This document shows positions 48,060-59,191 of a DNA stretch of 64,000 bases, one piece after another. The DNA is taken from positions 8,296,001 through 8,360,000 of the forward strand of contig CM067541.1 in the NCBI GenBank assembly GCA_034509755.1, given 5' to 3'. How positions within the stretch are numbered: the first letter of the stretch is position 1; every line of letters starts with the position of its first letter. The position numbers and the translations under genes were made by a program. The stretch is from Anisodus tanguticus (taxonomy: Eukaryota > Streptophyta > Magnoliopsida > Solanales > Solanaceae). Below the pieces are notes generated by a model. That model ran no database searches. It was not told the origin of the DNA and saw only the letters and a list, made by a program, of their open reading frames with translations.

Positions 48060-49018
48060 GTTGTGGGTTACAACAATTGCAGGAAACGGGAAGTAAGTAA
48101 ATATTACAAATGCTAGAAAGGATAAACTACTCAAGATTACAATAAACTGAAAATAAGAACGATTACAAACTCCTTGTGATTTGCTGAGACGAATGATGAC
48201 ACTCTGTCTTTAAGACAGGATTATCCCGTATATATGCTTTTACGTTGTCGGGCAATAGTCTCCCAAGATACAAAAACTACTTAACAAATGAGAAAAAAAA
48301 CTCAAGTGTTACTCTTGAAGAACTTTGAATATAGAAAACTTGCTAGAGAGGAAGAAGAAGATTTTAAAAAATTTCTAAGTGTCTTGAACAATTGAGCCAA
48401 AAGCCTCAATTTATAGTGTAAGGAGATGACCCCTCAACTAGCCAACTAATGGCCTTCAATAGCCATGTAATGACACTTATTGAGGGGTTAGATTCAGCCA
48501 AATAATGACTGAATTCATGTGCCAAATAATGGAGATTCAATGCTCCAATACCAGCCCAAAAGTCAAAACTTTAAATCTTCCTGTCGGTGCATTCTGCCTC
48601 CAAAGCATCGCGGATCTGTGAATTAGCGCCGCGACACCTCGACTCCAGTAGCCCAACCACCATTTAGCACGCGGCGCTGCCATGGGGGCGCCGCGGCGCT
48701 GCCATGGGGGCACCGCGGCTCCGACGGTGTTGCGCCACGGCCCTTCACGGCAATTTTCGACTCGTTTCATCTTACACTTCGTACACTTCTTCCTTCGTTC
48801 AGCAACGTGGAATACTTGTTATTTGGTCAATAACCGTCCATCATTCTATGTCTCAAACGTATTACGTATATACCAATATCTCTTTCACTAATAAAATTTA
48901 CGATACTTGACACTACGTGTACACGTGTGTGGAAATGACGTTTCCGACGTGCGAAACCCCAATTGTTCGAGTCATAAATAATAGGATAAACTTAATTCCA
49001 CATTAGTAAATTTCCAAC
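48060..49018 (-). repeat. LTR-like repeat, copy 1
   Basis: Read on the minus strand it begins TGTTGGAAATTTACTAATG near 49018 and ends in GTAATATTTACTTACTTCCC near 48075. The exact end is unclear. It contains CACTATAAATTGAGG (reverse of about 48405-48421), a promoter-like motif. A second, diverged copy follows directly at 49060-50100. Shared blocks include CTCTGTCTTTAAGA, CCCGTATATATG and GGGCAATAGTCTCCCAA. No coding region separates the copies. Confidence 0.55.
48671..48714. repeat. 22-bp GC-rich tandem duplication
   Basis: Two head-to-tail 22-bp units, GCGGCGCTGCCATGGGGGCR with CC, differ at one base. They are specific to LTR-like copy 1; copy 2 has a different GC-rich stretch at about 49698-49745. 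Confidence 0.9.
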
Positions 49019-49059
49019 ATATATTACATAGAAACAATAAGACGCCAAGTAGAAAATGT

Positions 49060-50100
49060 TTGATATAATTACGAGAAGTAAATAAATATTACAAGTATTC
49101 GAAAGGATAAACTAACAACCAAGATTATAATTGCCGCAAGCTTATTGAGTCTTGAATCTTGATAACCTGAAATCAAGAAACACTAAATTTGGATTGTTAC
49201 AATTGTGGCTGAGTCGAGAGATGACTCTCTGTCTTTAAGATAAGATTGCCCCGTATATATGTTTTTACGTTAGCGGGCAATAGTCTCCCAATATAAAACA
49301 ACAACTAATCAACACTACAAAGCAAATATGTTGATTCTGATGAAGAAAAACAACCATGAAACTACTTGTTGAAGAATGGAAAATTTAGAGGAAAAGGAAG
49401 AGTTCCTGTTCTTTTCTTTCTACTGTTTCTGATGCTATCTTATTTTTCTTTTTGATCCTCTCTCTCAAATCTGTTTCAGGTCTCAATATATAGTGTTTAG
49501 GAGGAGGAGGAGAGATGTTAAGAGGTGTAGACATGGCCAGAAACGTTTTGTAGTAAATGTAAAACGTTTCAGATGTTTAATGTCATAAACTGTTGGCTTT
49601 CTGGCTGCTGACAGCATTTCTGAAACTCCAGGGACCAAACTGTAAATACTAAATAGTTTGGGGCCCAAAATATAATATCAGAAGTAGTCAAGTAGTCCAG
49701 AAGCCCGCAGCCCACGACCCACGAGCGAGCGGCGCGCGTGTGGGGCTAGCCTCGAACCCAAACACACCTAGGTCCTCCCTCTTTCGAACACATGGGTTAC
49801 CCCTTGGGGTCCCAAAGCCTTATCCATTTTTTAGGCTTATAAAAAGAACAATTCTTCTTTTTTCCCACCGATGTGTTAAATTTGTCCCACACCATATTTC
49901 CATGCCTCAAACACCTTACTTCGTGGACCAATATCTCTTTCATTTCTTAACGAAATTTGACGATCCTTGGCCCTACGGTCATCTACTCACTTAGTAGATT
50001 ATGCACGTGTGAAGAGACAAAGCCTCCAATATGCGGAACCCTAGTGTTTAAGTCATTAAATATGGGTGAACGCAACCCCCCACCAAAGATAAATTTCCAA
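49060..50100 (-). repeat. LTR-like repeat, copy 2
   Basis: A diverged relative of 48060-49018. On the minus strand it starts near 50100 (GTTGGAAATTTATC, the leading T lost) and ends near 49070 (AATATTTATTTACTTCTCG). A CACTATATATTGAG motif (reverse of about 49482-49497) corresponds to the TATA region of copy 1. The middle third has diverged beyond alignment by eye. Confidence 0.5.
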
Positions 50101-50804
50101 CCGAAAATAACACTTGGAAGTATAATATTGCGGCATAACCTTGTATAACGAGTTGAACAGATACTATAATTCATGAAGATGTACTACTACTAATTATACG
50201 TGCAAAATGGAGCAAGATATTGAAAAGTGATATATAACATCTTAATTGGTTACAACATGTTTTTTTTAAATCATTTTTTTTCATGTTATCAATCTACATT
50301 TCATAAAAAGTGTACTAAATTATTTGATGTTATAAAAAATCTTTGGAAATGGTCAAGTTCTAGGAAATGTCTGGTGTCGAGTGATACTTTTCACTTTTCA
50401 GCCTTCCCAGATTCAGTTAGTGGGCTTATTTGGGCCGATTGGACTCTCAAGCAGTCTGGATTTGCAAGAGGATTTGGGCCTCCTCATTTCTTAGTCGACA
50501 ATGAGATTGGTACTCGTCCAGCAAGATTTATGTTGTTTGGGTCATTTGCACTTTTATTCTTTTTTTGTGTTGGTCTTGAATTTCTGTCCATCAAGGCAAA
50601 CATAAGTTTATATGTTTGCATCATAATATCGCACAATTTGTGATCCATATGAATTTATATTCTAAAAGAACTTATGTCCACTAGGCATAAGTTTTATTGT
50701 GAGGGACAAAAATTAAAGATCAACCATTTAAAGGGAAAATTAAAGACCAATTCATTTGAAGGAAAACCGTGCAATTTCTTCATGTTGTTTCCCCAAAGTG
50801 ACTA
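50101..50804. other. Interval with an uncharacterised dispersed-repeat-like stretch
   Basis: An open frame of 138 codons (50227-50643, +) carries GLIWADWTLKQSGF but no family features. The text 50690-50770 (GAGGGACAAAAATTAAAGA, repeated in part) looks like a dispersed repeat. I do not call a gene. Confidence 0.4.
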
Positions 50805-51060
50805 AGGCCTCATTTAATTTAATTAAGATTAATACGTCTGAATATGAATGATTAAGATGTTGTCTACACATGAACACTGAATGATTAAGACTACTTGATT
50901 TTCAGCATCTCAATGTGCATAATTTATTTATTTTTAAACATAATAGATATACAATTCAAATAAACAAGTAATTAAATATTAAAATATATAAATTTAATAA
51001 AATCTAATCACTCTTTGATTAAAAAAACAAAACATTTATGTTCACTATATATATGTGTGT
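50805..51060 (+). repeat. Partial copy of the 57767 hAT-like element
   Basis: From AAGGCCTCATTT to about TACAATTCAAATAAA this matches 57766-57930 closely, including ACGTCTGAAT, ATGATTAAGATGTTGTC and CACTGAATGATTAAGAC. The rest of the element is not present or has diverged. Confidence 0.7.
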
Positions 51061-51925
51061 GTTTTTACATGGGAATTGACTAATTGAGAATTTGAATATA
51101 GGAATTCATTAAGTTTAACCCTAAACTCCAAAATGAAAATTCTTAGAATTAGCCCAAGCTTGGACTTAATGGATAACAAATGATGTATTTTAACTTAGAA
51201 AATAAGGTTAATCTAAAATTAGAATTGCTCAATTGGTTTGACCAATGTTAACATGGACTTTGACTTTAACCTAAAATAGGGAGATGAGTCATATATGTGT
51301 ATTAGATACCATGAACGATTCTTTTGTATAAAATTGAGAACATATACGGAAAGTACTTAGTTTAGAGTTGAGGCAAGTGTAGATCTTACTCCTTGATTGT
51401 TCATTTTTTCTTTAACAGGCATGTTAAATGAATATGACATCTGAATAAGCACAAATATTTCAAAATATGATTGAACTATCATGTATATGTAGGGACGAGC
51501 ATGTTTTCGACAGTATGCTGGTTTTAAAATTTTCTTAAGATATCTGTTGATTTTACACCATTATATGATTTGCTATTAAGATTTATAACTTGACTTTGAT
51601 ACTAGTTATGTTTTATACATGATTACTTACATTGAATATGAATATACTAGATACACATGCATAAGGTATAACAGGTGAAATAGTGAAGGAACTAGGAAAG
51701 GAGACCTAGTCCAACATGTAATGATTCATTAATGACTAAACATTAGAAGCTGTCTCAAGCACTTAATGCTAAAACGCCGTAGTTCAAGTCCTGACCACTT
51801 GATGATAAGACGTTGTGCGTGGTTCTAGTTTTGACTCACAATGATAATGATATAGTGAGGTTGAAGCTGACCTATATCAATGGTTAGACATTATATATGA
51901 GTATTCTCATTTGTACTCATTTATC
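51061..51925. other. Non-coding interval before element D
   Basis: AT-rich, no gene or named repeat. The last five bases before the LTR (ATAAC) form the left target duplication of element D. Confidence 0.5.
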
Positions 51926-51930
51926 ATAAC

Positions 51931-52138
51931 TGAAAGAATATACGTGTATCTTCCATATATCCCATGTATATTCCAATTAGAATTCTTGTATATGTGTAAT
52001 TATGGTAGTAGTCTTGTATTAAGAAAAGGTAGTAGTCTTGTATTAGAAAAATATAGATTTAATTTCCATAATTAAATATTGTATATCATGTATATATACC
52101 TTTGACAATGAAAATAATGAAAGGTTTATTCTCTCTCA
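51931..52138 (+). repeat. 5' LTR of element D
   Basis: TGAAAGAATATACG to CTCTCTCA. It contains a local tandem phrase, GTAGTAGTCTTGTATTA, repeated at about 52002 and 52029, shared with the 3' LTR. A TATATATAC stretch is near 52089-52099. Confidence 0.93.
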
Positions 52139-52287
52139 TGGTATCATCAGTCTGGGGCAAACTTTCATTCTCCAAATTATACCCTCTTCCACCACCCTCC
52201 TCGGAATACTCAATATCGGCCGATGGACGAACCTCATCCCTTCAAATTTTCTTTCTGAATCCCTAATTCTCCTCTTGTTCTTTCATC

Positions 52288-53360
52288 ATGTCTACCACAA
52301 AGAACACATTTCATCTTGCCCTTGCAGTCTCCAATATCAAGAACAACATCCCTATTATTCTTGAGATGGAAAACGTCCAACACGCGACGTGGGAGAACTA
52401 TTTAAAATTCACGCACGGTCTAATCGAGTCCTCTATCACATCATCACACCGGAAAAAGGCAAGGAGAAGGTGCCTACCACCGATGATGAAATATAGTTGT
52501 GGGCAACTCTTGATGCTACGGTGCTCCAATAGATTTATTTCACCATCTCTACGGACCTCTTACAGAATATTATCGAACTCGACGCCACGACAGTGGAAGC
52601 TTGGAATAGGTTGCGTGCTATATTTAAGGATAACAAAAATTCTCGTGTCGTGACCCTTGAGCAGTAATTCTCCCACATAAGCATGGAGGATTTTCTAAAT
52701 GCCTCAGCCTATTGTCAAAGGCTCAAGAAGTAGTCAGATCAACTCAAGAACGTTTGCTTGGCCGTCACTAATGATCGTCTTATTCTTCAGATGGTTGCAG
52801 GCCTCTCCGAGGCTTATAATGGAGTTGGAACTCTTATTCGTCAAAGAAATCCTCTCCCGTCGTTCTACCAAGCATGATTCATGCTTACTTTAGAAGAAAT
52901 TGGGTTGGCTAAAAAGGCGGCAACAGAAGCCAATTCCGCCATGATGGTGGCCACATCACGCGACACCGATGACCCTCACTCCTTCCCGAATATTTTTAGC
53001 CAAAATTGAAAAAATAGTGGCAAAAAATGCGACGGCGGTAGCTGCGGCAGTGGCGGTGGATGGAGTGGTAGTGGCCAGCAGACTAGGCCGCAGCCTTGGG
53101 CCAATGCACAGTAGCCGTGGGGCTGGGCCAGTGGGCAATTGTCCAGTCCACCGTATCCAGCAGGCGGTCCAACCAATTATTGGGCCAGGCCCAACGACTT
53201 TGAGCAACCATGGGTGCGACAGAATGGGCCTTGGCAGCAACTTGACCTACTTGGGCCTTGACCACAACAGGCCTTCGCTGTTGCGGGCCTAGCAACAGCC
53301 CCGTGTCCCACGAATATCGAGACAGCGATGTACACACTTGGATTAAATCCTCCGGATGCA
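52288..53360 (+). pseudogene. Copia gag of element D, broken
   Basis: It starts MSTTKNTFHLALAVSNIKNN at 52288 and runs 121 codons before frameshifts. Gag-type sequence continues in other frames to about 52900. The nucleocapsid part (about 53030-53280) is Gly, Pro and Gln rich with no CCHC zinc knuckle. The same is true of element C, so the absence belongs to the lineage rather than to decay. Confidence 0.85.
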
Positions 53361-56300
53361 AATTGATACATGGACACCGGTGCCACTTCTCATATGACGT
53401 CCGCGCCAGGTAATCTCTCGTCTTATTTCAATTTGAGCAAAAATTGTGGCATTATTATTGGTAATGGTAATTTAATTTCAATTCGTGGTTATTGTCACAC
53501 AAATTTATCTCCCTTGAATCCACCTTTAGCCTTGAAAAATATCCTTCATGCTCCTCAATTAATTAAAAATTTGGTGTACGTTCGGAAATTTTACAACTGA
53601 TAACTGAGTTTCTGTTGACTTTGACCCTTTTGGATTTTCTGTGAAGAATTTCACGACATGGATACCTCTAATGAGATGTAATAGTCAGGCCGAACTCTAT
53701 CCCATCACCACATCCATCATCACCACTAATCAAGACGTTTGCCGCTTTAGCATCTTCCTTATGTCATGCGCGTTTGGGTCATCCGGGAGCATCTGTTCTT
53801 TCCTCTCTTAAAAATTATAATTTTATTGAGTGTAATAGTATGCGTAGTACTAATGTTTGTTCTTCTTGTGCGCTTGGAAAATATGTTAAATTACCATTTG
53901 TTGCCTCCAATTCTAGTATTTTGTTGCCATTTGATATTATTCATAGTGATTTATGGACATCTCCCATGTTGAGCTCTTTGGGCCACCGTTATTACGTGTT
54001 ATTTTTGGATGATTATTCTAATTTTTTGTGGAATTTTCCGTTGTCTAAAAAGTCTCAAGTTTATTCCACATTCCTATCATTTAGAGCATTCATCCGCACC
54101 CAATTTAAACGGAAAATGAAAAACATTCAATGTGATAATGGAAGGTAATTTGATAATGGACCATTTATAGAATTTTGTAATATTAATGTCATCTCTTTTC
54201 GGTTTTATTGTCCACATACGTCCTCCCAAAATGGAAAAACTGAGAGAAAAATACGCACCATTAATAATATTATTCGGACATTACTCACCCATGCTTCATT
54301 ACCACCTTTATTTTGGCATCATGCGTTACAAATGGCTACTTACCTTCTTAACATACTCCTTAGCAAATGACTAGCATACCAATCTCCACTCCAAATTCTT
54401 TATCGTAAGAATCCTTCGTATTCTCATCTTAGGGGTTTTGGGTATTTATACTATCCTCTCTTCCCATCCAATATAATAAATAAATTTCAAGCTCGTTCTA
54501 TCGCTTGTGTGTTTTTGGGTTATCCATCTAATCATCGTGGTTACAAATATTTTGATTTATCCTCTAATAAGATCATCATTAGTCGCCATATCATTTTTGA
54601 TGAAACCTAATTTCCGTTTGCTAAGTTGCATAATTCCATGCCTACTTCCTATAATTTTTTGGATGATAAGCTCTCACCGTATGTGGTCCACCATCTGATC
54701 CGGTCCCCATATCGGGATTTAGACCAGTAGACACTGGCAGGCCCAGTGCCTACTAACCCAGACCTGTCCCGTGATCAATTCCTGCCAGCAGGCCCACTGT
54801 CTGCTGGTCCAAATGTCCACCACCCGAGTCCAACTCTACTAGTAGGCCCACTACCTGCTGGCCCATCCCGTCATTCCATCGGTCCAGTTTCTCATCCAGC
54901 AGGCCCACTGCATACTGACCCACTTTCCAACCCGAGCCAATTCCTCCCAAACCGAGCCAGTTCCGATGTCATCACACTGACCCAAGTTTGACCCATTTCT
55001 ATTCTGAGTCAAGGGCCCATTACTCATAGCAGACAGGGTATTTTAAAACCAAAATGATTTTTAATCTCAATGCTAATGTCACTAAATCACCCCTATCACG
55101 TAACCCCGTGTCTGCCCTTAGTGACCCAAATTGGAAAATATACATGGATGATGAATATAATGCTTTTATTAAAAATAAGATGTGGGAGTTGGTGCCCCGT
55201 CCGCCTGGTGTTAATGTGATTCATTCTATGTGGATTTTTACTCATAAAAAAAATCTGATGGTTGTTTTGAGAGGCATAAGACTCGTCTTTTAGGTGATGG
55301 CAAAACTCAACAAGTTGTCGTGGATTGTGGAGAGATATTTAGTCTGGTTGTCAAACCGGAGACTATTTGCACTGTTCTCAGTCTGGCTCTCTCGAAAGCT
55401 TGGCCCATTTATCAATTGGACGTGAAAAATGTGTTCTTACACGATGATCTCAAGGAAACGGTACAAATGCATCAGCTCTTGGGTTTCAGGGACCCCGATC
55501 ATCCTAACCATGTCTGTTTGCTAAAGAAGTCATTGTATAGGCTAAAACAGGCTCATAGGGCCTAGTACAAAAGGTTTGCAGATTATGTGTCTACTATTGA
55601 GTTTTCTCATAGTAGGTCTGATCATTATTTGTTCATCTAGCATCACGGTACTTCTCTGGCATACATTCTGTTATATGTGGATGATATTATATTGATTGCT
55701 TCTTCTGATAAACTGCGCAAGTCTATCATATCTCTTCTCAGCTCCGAATTTTCTATGAAAGACTTGGGGCCTTTGAGTAGTTTTTTGGGTATAGCTGTAA
55801 CTCGTCATGCATGTGGTCTATTTCTATCCCAGAGGAAGTATACAACTGATATTATTGAATGAGCTGGCATGTCATCCTGTAAGTCATCTCCTACTAAAGT
55901 TGATACCAAATCGAAGCTAAGTGCTAATTCCAGCACACCTTACGAGGATCCCTCCCACTATCACAGTCTTATAGGGGCTCTTCAGTATCTTATATTCATG
56001 AGGCCAGATATTACTTATGCAGTGCAACAAGTGTATTTATTTATGCATGATCCGAGGGACAAACATATGCACGCTCTCAAATGCATGATGTGTTACATTC
56101 AGCGCACTCTTGATTACGGTTTCCACTTATATCCATCCTTCATATCTACTCCCGTGGCTTATACATATGATGATTGGGGTGGTTGTTCAGATACCAGACG
56201 ATCAACATCTGGTTATTATATGTTTCTTGGTGATAACTTGGTATCTTGGTCGGCTAAACGCCAGGCTACTTTATCGCGATTCAGTGTGGAGGTCAAGTAT

Positions 56301-56610
56301 CGAGGGGTAGCCAATTTGGTATTTGCTTTATATTGGCTGCGTAATCTCCTATTAGAGCTTCACTTTCCTATTCAGAAAGCTACCTCGGTCTATTGCGATA
56401 ATGTTAGTGCGGTATATCTCTCTAGGAATCCTGTCCAACATCAGCACACTAAACATATCGAGATGTATATTCACTTTGTTCGCGAAAAGGTAGCTCGTGG
56501 ATAAGTACATGTCTTGCATGTCCCTTCACGGTACCAAATTGTTGACATCTTTACTAAAGGTCTTCCCTTAGTTATGTTTGAAGATTTTAGGGACAGTCAC
56601 AGCGTAGACA
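53361..56610 (+). pseudogene. Copia pol of element D, broken
   Basis: The protease is in YMDTGATSHM (from 53367). The integrase zinc-binding part is RLGHPG (53774) and CSSC, with the first catalytic Asp in HSDLW (about 53945) and the second in CDNG (54130). A stop follows at 54146-54148 and the Glu region (NGK.E) lies in another frame near 54230. A proline-rich linker with repeated AGPLPAGP-type units is at 54746-54991. RT starts near 55110, with YVDD at about 55675 and stops near 55563 and 55860. RNase H runs to about 56600 with a stop at 56502-56504. Confidence 0.9.
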
Positions 56611-56635
56611 ACCACCCGCTATGACTGAGGGGGTG

Positions 56636-56849
56636 TGAAAGAATATATGTGTATCTTCCTTATATTCCATGTATATTCCAATTAGATTTCTTGTACATGT
56701 GTAATTATGGTAGTAGTGTTGTATTAGGAAAATATAATAGTCTTGTATTAGGAAAATGTAGATTTAATTTCCATAATTAAATATTATATATCATGTATAT
56801 ATATACCTTTAATATTAATGAAAATATTGAAGGAATTATTCTCTTTCAA
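56636..56849 (+). repeat. 3' LTR of element D
   Basis: TGAAAGAATATATG to TCTCTTTCA, 214 bp. It is close to the 5' copy, with a few substitutions and small indels. Confidence 0.93.
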
Positions 56850-56854
56850 TAACA

Positions 56855-57766
56855 ATATCACTTCTCATGAAAGATTATCTTAATTAAGCTCATTTATTAG
56901 CTCATTGAATAAATCATATTGCTTTATATATTTTAAGAAAAAATAAGTAGACACAATAATTACACAAGCGCTAAAATCTAAAGTAAAAGAAAACGGGGCC
57001 TCTCGGGTAATTGAATTTCTTGTCCCACATCGGAAGTCGAGTAACTCACTTCAACATTGCTTCTACATAATATCGTGATAAGCGAGGGTGTAACTAAGGA
57101 AACAACTTTTATTTTGTCACTTCTATGTTCTCGTAAGAATTTATCTCTTAGGGTTTGTGAATTGCTGATGAATTCAAGAGGCTAAAATATTAATTTCTAA
57201 GGTGTATTAATTTTTTGAGTATGTATTAATTTGTTTTAATACTTGATTTTAATGTCATTTTAAGCTCAAAGCTTTTGAAGAAGAGTGAGTGTCACCTTGA
57301 TCCATATCGAAGTCTTTCTCTATTCTTGTGAACTGCCTAACAAGTTTCTTTTGATTAATAGAACAAATTGTCTTCAATAGTTCGATTTCTCTCTCAAGGT
57401 AAGTGATTTTAGTTACATTATTAATTTCAAATTTGGCTGATACCACTTGTATTTGTGTATGAAGTTTCATTTTATTTTCTATAATCAAATGAATAAAGTA
57501 CTAAAATTTTGGGATATACAAATAGGCAAGTTTGATCAAATCCAAGAAGGGTAAAATAGATTGAGTTGATGAATAGACCATAATCCAATTCATCTCATTT
57601 GCTTCAGTTTGATAAGGCCAAGATGGATTAATCAATTTTAGATAAATCGTGAAATATAACTAAATTCCATCAGTGATGCACGATTTGAAACTCGGTCGAT
57701 AAAGAACTCACCTTTGTGGATGAATGCAACTTACTTAAAATGAATTGTTCCTCAACTCAACTAAAG
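56855..57766. other. Non-coding interval
   Basis: It contains CTTGTCCCACATCGGAAGTC at 57019-57038, a phrase common in plant LTRs, so part of this may be an old LTR. A 77-codon minus-strand frame (57255-57488) looks coiled-coil-like (YLEREIELLK) but matches nothing I can name. Confidence 0.4.
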
Positions 57767-58606
57767 GCCTCATTTGTTTTCATTAAGATTAAGACGTCTG
57801 AATCTGAATGAATGATTAAGATGTTGTCACTTGATCTGAACACTGAATGATTAAGACCGTTTGATTTTTAATTTTTCAATATGCATAATTTATTTATTTT
57901 TAAACATAATAAATATACAATTCAAATAAAAAATAATTAAATATTAGAAAATATATAAATTTGATAAAATAAAATTATTATTTGAATTTGTTTTGAAATA
58001 TTTATGTTCGCTAGTGATGGTGGATATGGTTTGTAGTGGTGGTAGTGGTGATGATTGGTGTTAGTGACATTTGGTGATGAAGATAATTGTGATGGTGAAA
58101 GTGGTTGGTGTTGTAGTGACTGGCGCAATGGTGACGGTTGGTATTGGTGGTGGTAGTAGTGATGACAGAGTTAGTTGATGTTAGTAGTTAGCGTTGTTAA
58201 TGACGGTGGTGGTGGTTAAAGAATGTGTGGCGGTTGACGATGTATTTGGTATTAGTTGGCTGATGTGTTAGTTGTGATGATGGAGGTGATTGGTAGTAGG
58301 AATTAGTTGCAGTGATGGTAGTGGCTGATAGTGGTGGCGGAGGTGGCAACAACGATGACACTGGTGGTTGTAGTAGTTGATATAATTATAATGATAGAAG
58401 TGATAGGTGTGGTAGAAATTGACAACAGTGGTTGGCAGAGGTGATGGTTCCTGTGGTGGTTGTGATGCAGAGGTGGTTGGTGGTGGCTGATGATTGTGGA
58501 TAAAGTGATGGTAAAAATTATCCACACAGTAAAATCTCTTAATGATATTAAGACTTTATTGAAGAACTTATTGATTAAGACTTGTTCAAACCAAATAAGT
58601 TTCGAT
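57767..58606 (+). mobile_element. Non-autonomous hAT-like element with GGT/GAT-rich interior
   Basis: The left end GGCCTCATTTGTTTTCATTA and the right end, read inward, CTTATTTGGTTTGAACAAG, then TCTTAATCAAT, are imperfect inverted repeats. ATTAAGACNTTTGA-like phrases occur near both ends. The interior, about 58012-58515, is a strand-biased run of GTGGTGGT, GATGATTGG and similar units, a degenerate minisatellite. A partial second copy of the left end is at 50805. I could not assign an 8-bp target duplication. Confidence 0.55.
58012..58515 (+). repeat. Degenerate (GGT/GAT)n minisatellite
   Basis: About 500 bp with strong purine/GT bias on the plus strand and almost no C. Open frames on the minus strand here (His, Tyr and Thr repeats) are by-products. 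Confidence 0.8.
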
Positions 58607-59001
58607 TACTAACATCATATAAAATTCACCTTAGTTGTAAAGTCCTAAGCTCTAAATCAGTCCTTAACTCAAAGCCCTAGTTCAAAAATCCAAAATAATG
58701 ATAACAATATATATTTGGTGCCCATTACTGCGATATAGGCCCTAGTTCAAAGATCCAAAAAATAAGTATTTGTTGCCCGTTACTCCCCTTATATAGATCC
58801 AGGTGTTTGCGCAATTTGTACTTCGGACTGTAAAGTTTAATTGTACATTGCCAAACAACTGCAAGTAAACCCTCAAAATATTTTCAGAAACGTGTAAATG
58901 ATTGGTTTCAACCTCTTAAATTCAAAGGGCTACAAAATCCATTCTTAAACTTTATTCAAATTCTTCATAAATTGAGAGTTATACTCTTTTGAATTTTGGA
59001 C
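58607..59001. other. Non-coding interval before element C
   Basis: It contains a local duplication (CCCTAGTTCAAARATCCAAA at about 58675 and 58740). No gene is seen. Confidence 0.5.
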
Positions 59002-59006
59002 ATTCC

Positions 59007-59186
59007 TAAAGGAATATGTTGCTCGATGTTTATTGATGAATGATTTACAATATATATAAGGTTACAAGAATATTTACTTTGATGTAAACTAGGTAACTAA
59101 TTAACCTAATTACAAAAGGATTATAATTCTACGTAAAATAGGAGATATACAATTAATGGAAGAATATTGGGAAATATTCTATTTCA
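59007..59186 (-). repeat. 3' LTR of element C
   Basis: On the minus strand it starts TGAAATAGAATATTTCCC and ends ATTCCTTTA. The last two bases are TA, not CA, in both LTRs. Confidence 0.9.
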
Positions 59187-59191
59187 CCCCC

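Larger units (their letters stand above)
51926..56854 (+). mobile_element. Copia LTR retrotransposon D, complete with TSD
   Basis: LTRs at 51931-52138 (208 bp) and 56636-56849 (214 bp) flank gag-pol. The target duplication ATAAC is exact at 51926-51930 and 56850-56854. The primer site starts TGGTATCA at 52139, directly after the 5' LTR. A GAGGGGG purine tract is at 56627-56633. The coding matches elements A and C. Multiple stops make it non-autonomous. Confidence 0.95.

Noticed and set aside
50227..50643. 138-codon open frame (+)
   Set aside because: The composition is uneven, there is no domain or start context, and the end carries a common dispersed-repeat phrase. It reads as chance.
57255..57488. 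77-codon minus-strand frame with coiled-coil-like text
   Set aside because: It is short and lacks splice partners or any family I recognise. It could be a terminal exon relic, but nothing supports a gene.
58268..58527. His/Thr/Pro-rich frames on the minus strand
   Set aside because: They are products of the GGT/GAT minisatellite.
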